Positions 38,715 to 51,185 are shown, counted from the stretch's first letter. The stretch: DNA of 64,000 nt from Panulirus ornatus (GCF_036320965.1 NC_092230.1:49523094-49587093), one strand, 5' to 3'. Notes: a model not told the origin generated them from the letters alone. Numbers and translations: made by a program.

Positions 38715-39825
38715 CGTGCTAAAAATAGTGGAAAACATTAACAAAATGAAAATGCAATCATGAGCAAATATGAATACATTCATGGACAATTACAAGACAA
38801 ATTATTATTATTAAGATGAATGTTATAACAATGTACTTCGCATCCTCGAGACATTCACGAATAATATAAACACAAAACATTAATGAAAAACATGAACATG
38901 TTCACGATTAGCACAACTACACAATAACAACAACATAGTAGTTATTGCAAAGTATGAACATATTAGGACAGTCAACAACCAAACTGGAGAGCATTACTAC
39001 AAAACATTAGCATATCAGAAGATATCTGAAGATACGAGGTAAACACATCAGTGTACTACTATGTGCACATGTAACGAATAAAGATACAGACAACAACAAT
39101 ACAAACAACAAAACTAGAAGATGAAAATGTTTGAAATATGGAACTAATAAGATGTAAACATGCTAAATAAAACCCCTTATGAAATTAATGAACAAGCAAC
39201 AGTAAACATATCTTTAACAGCAGTAAACTGTACTGATACACAAACATGAATAACAAACGAGGTTGAATTAAGTTATATTTCGTGTCATTATGTAGGATAT
39301 GGACGTAGCTGTACATGGAGGTAGTGAGGACTGGGGGCCCGCTGGTGCTACCATCTATAGCCATCCTCAGGACATTCCATGTTTTGGTTATGACGTCACT
39401 ACTACGTCATCATTATCATAATGTTACTAGAAGCTTCACTGTGTACACCATCGTTATGATAACAACACTATACAGCGTTATCACTTCTGGTGACGTCACG
39501 TGGTTGTGTCAGTAGGTGGTGGGTGTCATCACAAGAAGCTGCGTGTGTTCTGCTGGTCGTTCATTTCCCATCATTCTGAGCCACATTCTTGCTACATACA
39601 GAGACGTGTTTACGTTTGATTTTGAAGGATAATTAAGTTCATCAATTATAATCCTGGGTCATCAGACCGAGTGGTTCACTTCAGAGAGAAGTATCAAGTT
39701 AACATCTGTAATTTACGTAGACTATATGTCTACCTTCCGGCACGAGAAAGTATTGGTTAAGTTCCATTATGTCTTATTTCATCTCTAAAGTAAATCGTGG
39801 AAGATGATTGTTTACTGACCAACTT
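38712..39825. other. No recognised feature
   Basis: About 1.1 kb without a supported gene or repeat. The part after 39300 is less AT-rich, but shows no exon I recognise. Confidence 0.4.
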
Positions 39826-40078
39826 ACTGGTGATCTGTAATGACTGGTACATCATGAAGGATGTACAACTGGTGATCTGTAATGACTGGTACATCATGAA
39901 GGATGTACAACTGGTGATCTGTAATGACTGGTACATCATGAAGGATGTACAACTGGTGATCTGTAATGACTGGTACATCATGAAGGATGTACAACTGGTG
40001 ATCTGTAATGACTGGTACATCATGAAGGATGTACAACTGGTGATCTGTAATGACTGATACATCATGAAGGATGTACAA
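39826..40078. repeat. 42-bp minisatellite, six copies
   Basis: Six copies of a 42-base unit built from 'ctggtgatctgtaatgactg' and 'gtacatcatgaaggatgtac'. Copies are nearly identical; one has 'gata' instead of 'gta' near 40056. The period is a multiple of three without stops, so both strands show open frames with a 14-residue repeat. The unit also contains the inverted pair 'gtacatc'/'gatgtac'. Confidence 0.95.
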
Positions 40079-40261
40079 CGCATTCCTTCACATTTTGTAC
40101 GTACACAACCGTCGTACCTACGCGCCAGGCAGGACCCCCAAACATTAGCACACACACCAGAACTGTGTCTGAAAATGTGATAAAAAAAAAATAATCTTTT
40201 AGGCTTCGGTCTAAGCTGAACCTGCGAGAAATGCCACAACATTTTATTGTTAATAACAAGA

Positions 40262-40365
40262 TACCTGATATGGGGTTGTCACATGGTATAGATGGGGTTG
40301 TCACATGGTATAGATGGGGTTGTCACATGGTATAGATGGGGTTGTCACATGGTATAGTTGGGGTT
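40262..40365. repeat. 22-bp minisatellite
   Basis: About four to five copies of a unit around 'gatggggttgtcacatggta'. The last copy has gttgg in place of gatgg. Confidence 0.95.
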
Positions 40366-40544
40366 GTAATATTGGTTGACTGGCTGTAAGCAAACAAGTG
40401 GTTGACCCAGTGGTTGTGGCTGTCTTAGATATTGTGTGAGCGCCACTACAACACTTGTCTACATAAAATACAACATTATTATTTTCTTACAAAAACTTTC
40501 ATTATCTGATTTTTTAATATACTTGTTTTACACCTGTTCCTACT

Positions 40545-41600
40545 TTAACGAGGTAGCGCCTCATTATCTCATCCAGTTTGAAGGTTTCAGATATAATGCA
40601 CAGAAACCAGCACAGCTTCTCTCCACAACCACCACCTTAGCGTCATTCCTCCTGACCACTTCGTACGTTCTAGTTCGTTCTGTTGACAGCACGTCGCCCC
40701 CTCTGTACCACATCATTCTACCCTGTGCACATCTTACTCTGTCCTCCATATTCAGGACCTAAATGCTCAAAATCTTTTTCACTCCATCCTTCCACCTCCA
40801 ATTTGGTCTCCCACTTTTCCTCGTTCCCTCCACCTCTGACACATATATCTTCTTGGTCAATCTTTCCTCACTCATTCTCTCCATGTGACCAAACCATTTC
40901 AAAACACCCTCTTCTGCTCTCTCAACCACACTTTTTATTACCACACATCTCTCTTACCCTATTATCACTTACTCGATCAAACCACCTCACACCACATATT
41001 GTCCTCAAACATCTCATTTCCAGCACGTCCACCTTCTTCCACACAACCCTATCTATAACCCACGCCTCACAACCACAACACACCGCCGTCGGACTGCTGT
41101 ACCATGACACATGCTCATCTCTGCCGTCACCGATCATGTCCTGATGGCCTCTCCTTCCTCACACTCCTCAACGTGGACAGGATCTTCGACCCCACGTGGA
41201 CAGGATCTTCGACCCCTCACCCACCACATGACTCCCGAGCTCCTGTGGTTTATTATCTTACATTCTCCGTTCCTAGGTGTCTAACATACCCCACTTCCTG
41301 TCGATTTTCTCCATTCAAACTCATAATCCAACTAACATGTTTCTTTTCACTGCTGAATCTGAGAACCTTGCTTATGTTCACATTTACTATCAACTTCATT
41401 CTAAACACATCCTTCCAAATCAGTCACCAACTTCTGCAGTTTCTCACTAAAATCAGCCACCAGTGCTGCGTCATCAGCAAACAACACCTAACTCACTTCC
41501 CAGGTCCTCTCATCCTCGCCTCTTCCTCCAAGACTGGCACCCCCCCCCTCACCCCCCACCCCGCATCTATAAACAAAACACACAGCATGGTGACGTCACA
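40545..41600 (-). mobile_element. RTE-like LINE, decayed 5'-truncated copy
   Basis: A degenerate 3' UTR (40545-40680) carries a remnant of 'gaggtagcgcc'. The C-terminal coding region follows: GRPNWRWKDGVKKIL near 40800 and ERMSEERLTKKIYVSEVEG near 40870 are clear. A rearranged stretch at 41090-41230 includes a short direct repeat of 'ccacgtggacaggatcttcg'. Thumb and motif C/B remnants extend to about 41600. Confidence 0.8.
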
Positions 41601-41689
41601 TCATGCTGACGTCACAGCCGCGACTTCTTTTCGATGTTTATCAATTCATGATCGACTGACTTCAACCATATCTTTGAAATGTTCCAGTA

Positions 41690-42475
41690 GTCAGTCACCC
41701 CACTCATGTAGTGAGTCATCCCACTCATGTGGTAAGTCACCCCACTCATGTGGTAAGTCACGTCACTCATGTAGTGAGTCACCCCACTCATGTGGTAAGT
41801 CACGCCACTCATGTAATAAGTCACCCCACTCATGTGGTAAGTCACTCATGTAGTCAGTCACCCCACTTATGTAGTCAGTCACTCCATTCATGTGGTAAGT
41901 CACCCCACTCATGTGGTAAGTCACTCATGTAGTCAGTCACCCCACTCATGTAGTCAGTCACTCCATTCATGTAGTAAGTCACCCCACTCATGTGGTAAGT
42001 CACTCATGTAGTCAGTCACCCCACTCATGTGGTAAGTCACGCCACTCATGTAGTAAGTCACCCCACTCATGTGGTAAGTCACTCATGTAGTCAGTCACCC
42101 CACTCATGTAGTCAGTCACTCCATTCATGTAGTAAGTCACCCCACTCATGTGGTAAGTCACTCATGTAGTCAGTCACCCCACTCATGTAGTCAGTCACCC
42201 CATTCATGTGGTAAGTCACCCCACTCATGTAGTGAGTCACCCCACTCATGTAGTGAGTCACCCCACTCATGTAGTGAGTCACCCCACTCATGTAGTGAGT
42301 CACCCCACTCATGTAGTGAGTCACCCCACTCATGTAGTCAGTCACCCCACTCATGTAGTCAGTCACCCCACTCATGTAGTGAGTCACCCCACTCATGTAG
42401 TGAGTCACCCCACTCATGTAGTGAGTCACCCCACTCATGTAGTGAGTCACCCCACTCATGTACTCAGTCATCCCA
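41690..42475. repeat. 21-bp minisatellite with higher-order pattern
   Basis: About 37 copies of a unit containing 'ccccactcatgtagtgagtc'. Variants (gtgag, gtcag, gtaag, ggtaag) and a shortened unit lacking the ccccac part alternate regularly, especially between 41840 and 42200, where a multi-unit block repeats. The last third is more homogeneous. Because 21 is divisible by three, long frames on both strands are artefacts. Confidence 0.95.
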
Positions 42476-42621
42476 CTTGTGTTTCATATTGTCTCTGGTG
42501 TTGCACTCAGGAATATGTATTTTTCTTATTTTTCATTTAACATTTTTTTGTATGTTCCCAGGAATTATACTTTGATTAAAAAAATATGTTCTTTATGCCT
42601 TCTGCTTGTTGTTAGACATAT

Positions 42622-42734
<113 letters not shown>

Positions 42735-42837
42735 TCATACCACTCAGTTATTTAGCTTGACAGTATCCTGACCTTAACAATATTTTTCTTGAATTCAAGT
42801 TTTTCAAACTACGGAACTTCCAAGACTTCGACATTTT

Positions 42838-42900
42838 GTAATAATAACAACAGCAATAATAATAATGATGATGATAATAATAATAATAACAATAATAACG

Positions 42901-42958
<58 letters not shown>

Positions 42959-42990
42959 TAATAATAATAATAATAATTATTATTATGATA
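42838..42990. repeat. (AAT)n microsatellite with interruptions
   Basis: AATAAT tracts with AAC and GATG interruptions, purest between 42905 and 42955. Confidence 0.95.
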
Positions 42991-43027
42991 AATACTTTAT
43001 ACAGCCAATTTGTCATATACAAACTGA

Positions 43028-43772
<745 letters not shown>

Positions 43773-43846
<74 letters not shown>
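43773..43846. repeat. (TA)n microsatellite
   Basis: About 74 bases of TA, bordering the 5' break of the fragment on its left and the 3' tail of another RTE copy on its right. Confidence 0.95.
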
Positions 43847-43850
<4 letters not shown>

Positions 43851-45031
43851 TTTTTTTTATTATACTTTGGCGCTGTTTCCCGCGTTTGCGAGGTAGCGCA
43901 AGGAAACAGACGAAAGAAATGGCCCAACCCCCCCCCATACACATGTATATACATACGTCCACACACGCAAATATACATACCTACACAGCTTTCCATGGTT
44001 TACCCCAGACGCTTCACATGCCTTGATTCAATCCACTGACAGCACGTCAACCCCGGTATACCACATCGCTCCAATTCACTCTATTCCTTGCCCTCCTTTC
44101 ACCCTCCTGCATGTTCAGGCCCCGATCACACAAAATCTTTTTCACTCCATCTTTCCACCTCCAATTTGGTCTCCCTCTTCTCCTCGTTCCCTCCACCTCC
44201 GACACATATATCCTCTTGGTCAATCTTTCCTCACTCATTCTCTCCATGTGCCCAAACCACTTCAAAACACCCTCTTCTGCTCTCTCAACCACGCTTTTTT
44301 TTATTTCCACACATCTCTCTTACCCTTACGTTACTTACTCGATCAAACCACCTCACACCACACATTGTCCTCAAACATCTCATTTCCAGCACATCCATCC
44401 TCCTGCGCACAACTCTATCCATAGCCCACGCCTCGCAACCATACAACATTGTTGGAACCACTATTCCTTCAAACATACCCATTTTTGCTTTCCGAGATAA
44501 TGTTCTCGACTTCCACACATTCTTCAAGGCCCCCAGAATTTTCGCCCCCTCCCCCACTCTATGATCCACTTCCGCTTCCATGGTTCCATCCGCTGCCAGA
44601 TCCACTCTCAGATATCTAAAACACTTCACTTCCTCCAGTTTTTCTCCATTCAAACTCACCTCCCAATTGACTTGACCCTCAACCCTACTGTACCTAATAA
44701 CCTTGCTCTTATTCACATTTACTCTTAACTTTCTTCTTCCACACACTTTACCAAACTCAGTCACCAGCTTCTGCAGTTTCTCACATGAATCAGCCACCAG
44801 CGCTGTATCATCAGCGAACAACAACTGACTCACTTCCCAAGCTCTCTCATCCCCAACAGACTTCATACTTGCCCCTCTTTCCAAAACTCTTGCATTTACC
44901 TCCCTAACAACCCCATCCATAAACAAATTAAACAACCATGGAGACATCACACACCCCTGCCGCAAACCTACATTCACTGAGAACCAATCACTTTCCTCTC
45001 TTCCTACACGTACACATGCCTTACATCCTCG

Positions 45032-45034
<3 letters not shown>
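43847..45034 (-). mobile_element. RTE-like LINE, young 3' half in (TA)n
   Basis: A T-rich tail (43847-43866) and short 3' UTR precede coding sequence that runs to YRGCKACVRVGREESDW at 45034 and then into (TA)n. RT motif B onward is intact (LLFADDTALVAD present). One extra T near 44295-44302 ('gctttttttt' against 'gctcttttt') breaks the frame between the pieces 44047-44310 and 44285-45034. Confidence 0.92.

Positions 45035-45125
<91 letters not shown>
45035..45125. repeat. (TA)n(GA)n microsatellite
   Basis: TA to about 45100, then GA to 45125, adjoining the truncated 5' end of the RTE copy. Confidence 0.95.
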
Positions 45126-45730
45126 TAAGAAAACGTCAGGAGGTTGGCGTAGAACAGCAAGATGTGAGGAATGCGTTAGATAAAGTTTAGTGTTGTTGTG
45201 TGTGGTGGCCGCGGCTGTGATTAATGCTAATGAATAATGCCAGCGTTTGAAAACTTCATCATTGTTCAGGACAACAACGCCATGCCATCACACGGAGAAT
45301 TACTGGGTAAATATAGCCATTAAGACGGCGGGAAGGTGGCGTCAGCAACCGTCGAAGCTGGCAAATATGGCCTCGCTAACCATATATGCCTCCGCTGTGG
45401 ACACTGTCTAGACGTGAAGCAGAAATATTATAATTTATACGTTATCAATTATACAACTTCTATCAGTTATCGAAAATTGGTATCAAATTTCATTCAGTTA
45501 CGAGATGAACATTTATGGACTACGTTAGGTGGTGGGTTGTCGTACACAGACCAAGCTCTGACCCGCTGGTTGTATGTTAATGAGTCATTCTGTGGTTTAT
45601 TGATGACGTAAATCAATATAATCTTGACCAATAACATCTTCATCAAATGCCTCATTTAACTCATATCATCGCATATATATTGATATTAACCCAAACCTCA
45701 TAGTAACTATCTCTCACAGACCAGACCAAA
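45126..45730. other. No recognised feature
   Basis: Unique-looking sequence before the 19-bp array; no supported exon. Confidence 0.4.
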
Positions 45731-46786
45731 CATCACTGACCAGGCTAAACATCACTGCCCAGACCAAACATCACAGACCAGACCAAACATCACTGCCCAG
45801 ACCAAACATCCCTGACCAGACCAAACATCCCTGACCAGACCAAACATCCCTGACCAGACCAAACATCACTGCCCAGACCAAACATCACTGCCCAGACCAA
45901 ACATCACTGCCCAAACCAAACATCACTGACCAGACCAAACATCACTGTCCAGACCAAACATCACAGACCAGACCAAACATCACTGACCAGACCAAACATC
46001 ACTGCCCAGACCAAACATCACTGCCCAGACCAAACATCACTGACCAGACCAAACATCACTGCCCAGACCAAACATCACAGACCAGACCAAACATCACTGA
46101 CCAGACCAAACATCACTGCCCAGACCAAACATCCCTGACCAGACCAAACATCACTGACCAGACCAAACATCCCTGAACAGACCAAACATCCCTGAACAGA
46201 CCAAACATCACTGCCCAGACCAAACATCACTGACCAGACCAAACATCACTGCCCAGACCAAACATCACTGCCCAGACCAAACATCCCTGAACAGACCAAA
46301 CATCCCTGAACAGACCAAACATCACTGCCCAGACCAAACATCACTGACCAGACCAAACATCACTGCCCAGACCAAACATCCCTGAACAGACCAAACATCC
46401 CTGAACAGACCAAACATCACTGCCCAGACCAAACATCACTGACCAGACCAAACATCACTGCCCAGACCAAACATCACTGCCCAGACCAAACATCCCTGAA
46501 CAGACCAAACATCCCTGAACAGACCAAACATCACTGCCCAGACCAAACATCACTGACCAGACCAAACATCACTGCCCAGACCAAACATCACTGACCAGAC
46601 CAAACATCCCTGAACAGACCAAACATCCCTGAACAGACCAAACATCACTGCCCAGACCAAACATCACTGACCAGACCAAACATCACTGACCAGACCAAAC
46701 ATCCCTGAACAGACCAAACATCCCTGAACAGACCAAACATCACTGCCCAGACCAAACATCACTGCCCAGACCAAACATCATCACAG
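45731..46786. repeat. 19-bp minisatellite, about 55 copies
   Basis: Unit around 'cagaccaaacatcactgcc' with variants at two positions (cactgcc, cactgac, ccctgac, ccctgaac). Ordered runs of the same variants recur (for example two ccctgaac units followed by cactgcc and cactgac units), so a higher-order unit of five to six monomers has spread between about 46140 and 46760. Confidence 0.97.
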
Positions 46787-46849
46787 GTTTGATGCAGTGC
46801 GTCCGTTCATCATAAGCTTATACAAATATTACAGGAAACACAAATAAGA

Positions 46850-47010
46850 CGGAAGATGTACGTAGCTAGCTGGTTATCTAGGGTGAAGTACGTACGTAGA
46901 TAAGACTTAAGATGTACGTAGCTAGCTGGTTATCTAGGGTGAAGTACGTACGTAGATAAGACGGAAGATGTACGTAGCTAGCTGGTTATCTAGGGTGAAG
47001 TACGTACATT
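46850..47010. repeat. 56-bp direct repeat, three copies
   Basis: Nearly identical units contain 'gatgtacgtagctagctgg' and 'gtgaagtacgtacgtagata'. The self-complementary stretches 'tacgtagcta', 'agctagct' and 'acgtacgt' make each unit rich in short palindromes. Confidence 0.95.
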
Positions 47011-47324
47011 TTCTTATCGTTAATCATGTTGGATGTTTCTTGACGTCAGCCATGAGTGTATGTTTACTTGTTGATCACAGCAACAGTAAGTCTTCAAGAT
47101 ACGTGTCCTCCCACATCCCTCCAGGGATCAAGTAACCATCATTGTACAGTTTGGGACGTAGCTACAACACCAACTCCGCCATCTTCACCTGCTGCTGTCA
47201 GAGATCCCTCGTCCCTGAGCAGCAGTTCAACACTTGTGTTGTTATAACCCAGTGACATCGTTAGTGTAGAGATTTCATATTTTCGCCTGTGGCTATTGCA
47301 GTCAATACATCTTTATTGTTGTTA

Positions 47325-47470
47325 TCATTATTGCAATTATTATTATCATTATTATTGTTATCATCATTATCATTATTATTATTACTATTGTTATCATTAT
47401 TATCATTATTATTATTATCATTATTATCATTATTATTATCATTATTATCATTATTATTATTGTCATTATT
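47325..47470. repeat. (ATT/ATC)n microsatellite, left part
   Basis: Trinucleotide repeat of TTA/TCA type directly left of an RTE copy. The same type of repeat resumes at 50479, on the other side of that copy. Confidence 0.95.
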
Positions 47471-47674
47471 TTTTTTTATTTATTATATTTTGTCGCTGTC
47501 TCCCGCGTTTGCGAGGTAGCGCAAGGAAACAGACGAAAGAAATGGCCCAACCCCCCCCCCCCCCATACACATGTATATACATACGTCCACACACGCAAAT
47601 ATACATACCTACCCAGCTTTCCATGGTTTACCCCAGACGCTTCACATGCCCTGCTTCAATCCACTGACAGCACG

Positions 47675-49084
47675 TCAACCCCGGTAAACCACATCGCTCC
47701 AATTCACTCTATTCCTTGCCCTCCTTTCACCCTCCTGCATGTTCAGGCCCCGATCACACAAAATCTTTTTCACTCCATCTTTCCACCTCCAATTTGGTCT
47801 CCCTCTTCTCCTCGTTCCCTCCACCTCTGACACATATATCCTCTTGGTCAATCTTTCCTCACTCATCCTCTCCATGTGCCCAAACCACTTCAAAACACCC
47901 TTTTCTGCTCTCTCAACCACGCTCTTTTTATTTCCACACATCTCTCTTACCCTTACGTTACTCACTCGATCAAACCACCTCACACCACACATTGTCCTCA
48001 AACATCTCATTTCCAGCACATCCATCCTCCTGCGCACAACTCTATCCATAGCCCACGCCTCGCATCCATACAACATTGTTGGAACCACTATTCCTTCAAA
48101 CATACCCATTTTTGCTTTCCGAGATAATGTTCTCGACTTCCACACATTCTTCAAGGCCCCCAGAATTTTCGCCCCCTCCCCCACCCTATGATCCACTTCC
48201 GCTTCCATGGTTCCATCCGCTGCCAGATCCACTCCCAGATATCTAAAACACTTCACTTCCTCCAGTTTTTCTCCATTCAAACTCACCTCCCAATTGACTT
48301 GACCCTCAACCCTACTGTACCTAATAACCTTGCTCTTATTCACATTTACTCTTAACTTTCTTCTTCCACACACTTTTCCAAACTCAGTCACCAGCTTCTG
48401 CAGTTTCTCACATGAATCAGCCACCAGCGCTGTATCATCAGCGAACAACAACTGACTCACTTCCCAAGCTCTCTCATCCCCAACAGACTTCATACTTGCC
48501 CCTCTTTGCAAAACTCTTGCATTTACCTCCCTAACAACCCCATCCATAAACAAATTAAACAACCATGGAGACATCACACACCCCTGCCGCAAACCTACAT
48601 TCACTGAGAACCAATCACTTTCCTCTCTTCCTACACGTACACATGCCTTACATCCTCGATAAAAACTTTTCACTGCTTCTAACAACTTTCCTCCCACACC
48701 ATATATTCTTAATACCTTCCACAGAGCATCTCTATCAACTCTATCATATGCCTTCTCCAGATCCATAAATGCTACATACAAATCCATTTGCTTTTCTAAG
48801 TATTTCTCACATACATTCTTCAAAGCAAACACCTGATCCACACATCCTCTACCACTTCTGAAACCACACTGCTCTTCCCCAATCTGATGCTCTGTACATG
48901 CCTTCATCCTCTCAATCAATACCCTCCCATATAATTTACCAGGAATACTCAACAAACTTATACCTCTGTAATTTGAGCACTCACTCTTATCCCCTTTGCC
49001 TTTGTACAATGGCACTATGCACGCATTCCGCCAATCCTCAGGCACCTCACCATGAGTCATACATACATTAAATAACCTTACCAA
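47675..49084 (-). CDS. RTE-like reverse transcriptase and C-terminal domain (part of a broken ORF)
   Basis: 469 codons run from MVRLFNVCMTHGEVPEDW to the natural end VNWSDVVYRG. They contain FRSGRGCVDQVFALKNV, motif A AFMDLEKAYDRVDRD, motif B GLRQGCVMSPWLFNLF, motif C FADDTAL, and the C-terminal LYGCEAW, WFGHMERM and GRPNWRWKD blocks. The apparent start is only the first Met after the frameshift; in the undamaged copy at 36634-38316 the frame continues upstream through IKKGGDCIVDW. Close agreement with that copy across the whole length suggests both came from a recently active source. Confidence 0.9.
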   Translation of the reverse strand: MVRLFNVCMTHGEVPEDWRNACIVPLYKGKGDKSECSNYRGISLLSIPGKLYGRVLIERMKACTEHQIGEEQCGFRSGRGCVDQVFALKNVCEKYLEKQMDLYVAFMDLEKAYDRVDRDALWKVLRIYGVGGKLLEAVKSFYRGCKACVRVGREESDWFSVNVGLRQGCVMSPWLFNLFMDGVVREVNARVLQRGASMKSVGDERAWEVSQLLFADDTALVADSCEKLQKLVTEFGKVCGRRKLRVNVNKSKVIRYSRVEGQVNWEVSLNGEKLEEVKCFRYLGVDLAADGTMEAEVDHRVGEGAKILGALKNVWKSRTLSRKAKMGMFEGIVVPTMLYGCEAWAMDRVVRRRMDVLEMRCLRTMCGVRWFDRVSNVRVREMCGNKKSVVERAEKGVLKWFGHMERMSEERLTKRIYVSEVEGTRRRGRPNWRWKDGVKKILCDRGLNMQEGERRARNRVNWSDVVYRG

Positions 49085-49398
49085 CCAGTCAACAATACAG
49101 TCACCCCTTTTTTAATAAATTCCACTACAATACCATCCAAACCTGCTGCCTTGCCGGCTTTCATTTTCCGCAAAGCTTTCACTACCTCTTCTCTGTTTAC
49201 CAAATCATTTTCCCTAACCCTCTCACTTTGCACACCACCTCGACCAAAACACCCTATATCTGCCACTCTATCATCAAACACATTCAACAAACCTTCAAAA
49301 TACTCACTCCATCTCCTTCTCACATCACCACTACTTGTTATCACCTCCCCACTTGCGCCCTTCACCGGAGTTCCCATTTGCTCCCTTGTCTTACGCAC
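49078..49398 (-). CDS. RTE-like linker region (part of a broken ORF)
   Basis: 106 codons: MRKTREQMGTPVKGASGEVI, then [15 protein letters not shown] and [16 protein letters not shown], after which the one-base loss shifts the frame to VTVLLTGW. This is the segment between endonuclease and reverse transcriptase. It is in the same frame as the endonuclease piece, separated from it only by the TGA at 49411-49413. Confidence 0.85.
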   Translation of the reverse strand: MRKTREQMGTPVKGASGEVITSSGDVRRRWSEYFEGLLNVFDDRVADIGCFGRGGVQSERVRENDLVNREEVVKALRKMKAGKAAGLDGIVVEFIKKGVTVLLTGW

Positions 49399-49413
49399 TT
49401 TATTTACCTCCTT

Positions 49414-50478
49414 TCAGAACATCTTTTTATTCTCCCTAAAATTTAATGATACTCTCTCACCCCAACTCTCATTTGCCCTTTTTTTCACCTCTTGCACCTT
49501 TCTCTTGACCTCCTGTCTCTTTCTTTTATACATCTCCCACTCAATTGCATTTTTTCCCTGCAAAAATCGTCCAAATGCCTCTCTCTTCTCTTTCACTAAT
49601 ACTCTTACTTCTTCATCCCACCACTCACTACCCTTTCTAATCAACCCACCTCCCACTCTTCTCATGCCACAAGCATCTTTTGCGCAATCCATCACTGATT
49701 CCCTAAATACATCCCATTCCTCCCCCACTCCCCTTACTTCCATTGTTCTCACCTTTTTCCATTCTGTACTCAGTCTCTCCTGGTACTTCCTCACACAGGT
49801 CTCCTTCTCAAGCTCACTTACTCTCACCACCCTCTTCACCCCAACATTCACTCTTCTTTTCTGAAAACCCATACAAATCTTCACCTTAGCCTCCACAAGA
49901 TAATGATCAGACATCCCTCCAGTTGCACCTCTCAGCACATTAACATCCAAAAGTCTCTCTTTCGCACGCCTGTCAATTAACACGTAATCCAATAACGCTC
50001 TCTGGCCATCTCTCCTACTTACATAAGTATACTTATGTATATCTCGCTTTTTAAACCAGGTATTCCCAATCATCAGTCCTTTTTCAGCACATAAATCTAC
50101 AAGCTCTTCACCATTTCCATTTACAACACCGAACACCCCATGTATACCAATTATTCCCTCAACTGCCACATTACTCACCTTTGCATTCAAATCACCCATC
50201 ACTATGACCCGGTCTCGTGCATCAAAACCACTAACACACTCATTCAGCTGCTCCCAAAACACTTGCCTCTCTTGATCTTTCTTCTCATGCCCAGGTGCAT
50301 ATGCACCAATAATCAACCACCTCTCTCCATCAACTTTCAGTTTTACCCATATTAATCGAGAATTTACTTTCTTACACTCTATCACATACTCCCACAACTC
50401 CTGTTTCAGGAGTATTGCTACTCCTTCCCTTGCTCTTGTCCTCTCACTAACCCCTGACTTTACTCCCCAGACATTCAC
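49414..50478 (-). CDS. RTE-like AP endonuclease domain (5'-truncated)
   Basis: 354 codons of an exonuclease III-like (AP-type) endonuclease plus the following linker. Visible are WLIIGAYAPGHEK (54-66), the VIVMGDLNAK motif (91-100), LDYVLIDRR (163-171) and MSDHYLV (189-195), whose aspartate-histidine pair belongs to the active site. A basic segment follows, with GGGLIRKGSEWWDEEVRVLV and the R/K-rich VKRKVQEVKKRANESWGERV. The N-terminal part with the first catalytic motifs is missing, because the element is cut at 50478 by the microsatellite. In RTE-type elements this domain nicks the target to prime reverse transcription. Confidence 0.9.
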   Translation of the reverse strand: MNVWGVKSGVSERTRAREGVAILLKQELWEYVIECKKVNSRLIWVKLKVDGERWLIIGAYAPGHEKKDQERQVFWEQLNECVSGFDARDRVIVMGDLNAKVSNVAVEGIIGIHGVFGVVNGNGEELVDLCAEKGLMIGNTWFKKRDIHKYTYVSRRDGQRALLDYVLIDRRAKERLLDVNVLRGATGGMSDHYLVEAKVKICMGFQKRRVNVGVKRVVRVSELEKETCVRKYQERLSTEWKKVRTMEVRGVGEEWDVFRESVMDCAKDACGMRRVGGGLIRKGSEWWDEEVRVLVKEKREAFGRFLQGKNAIEWEMYKRKRQEVKRKVQEVKKRANESWGERVSLNFRENKKMF

Positions 50479-50921
50479 ATTATTATTATCATTATTATCA
50501 TTATCATCATTATCATTATTATCATTATTATCATTATTATTATCATTATTATTATTGTCATTATTATCATTATTATCATTATTATTATCATTATTATCAT
50601 TATTATTATCGTCATTATTATCATCATTATCATTATTATCATTATTATCATTATTATTATCATTATTATCATTATTATTATTGTCATTATTATTATCATT
50701 ATTATCATTATTATTATCATTATTATCATTATTATTATTGTCATTATTATTATCATTATTATCATTATTATTATCATTATTATCATTATTATTATTGTCA
50801 TTATTATTATCATTATTATCATTATTATTATCATTATTATCATTATTATTATTGTCATTATTATTATCATTATCATCATTATCATCATTATCATTATTAT
50901 CATATTACTATCATCATTATT

Positions 50922-50975
<54 letters not shown>
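50479..50975. repeat. (ATT/ATC)n microsatellite, right part
   Basis: About 500 bases of ATT, ATC and occasional GTC triplets. A longer pattern of about 69 bases (tatta-tcatt blocks with one 'ttgtcatta') repeats four to five times between 50600 and 50870; the last part is nearly pure ATT. Confidence 0.95.
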
Positions 50976-50976
<1 letters not shown>

Positions 50977-51034
50977 ACCATTACTATGGAGTGATGATGA
51001 CGTCAGAGCGACTGTAAATGTGAGGAGTGGCGTC

Positions 51035-51036
<2 letters not shown>

Positions 51037-51071
<35 letters not shown>
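51037..51071. repeat. (GT)n microsatellite
   Basis: About 34 bases of GT. Confidence 0.95.
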
Positions 51072-51185
51072 AGAGCAGGAGCCTAGCGTGCTAGGTGGTG
51101 TGTGCCCACTGTGAGGCAGATGGTCCCGCGCCACGTCCAGATGGTGTCAATTTATTGAGTAATTATCAGTTGTTCAGTACGAGGT

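Larger units (their letters stand above)
47471..50478 (-). mobile_element. RTE-like LINE, most complete copy, inserted in (ATT/ATC)n
   Basis: The copy spans 3.0 kb. The A/T-rich tail (47471-47492) and short 3' UTR (47493-47674) are followed by the RT frame (47675-49084), the linker (49078-49398) and the endonuclease (49414-50478). Only the extreme 5' end is missing. Two lesions separate it from a continuous frame: an in-frame TGA at 49411-49413 where other copies have TGG, and a C4 run near 49103-49106 where the copy at 36432-38316 has C5. The trinucleotide repeat continues on both sides. Confidence 0.95.

Noticed and set aside
41612..42575. CRISPR-like appearance of the regular short repeats
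   Set aside because: The arrays are head-to-tail minisatellites with no unique spacers, in a eukaryotic genome.
49151..49864. Plus-strand Ser/Thr/Pro-rich open frames such as 49151-49864, 36698-37150, 8239-8715 and 9462-9968
   Set aside because: They are antisense shadows of the RTE-like reverse transcriptase coding region and recur at the same place in every copy.
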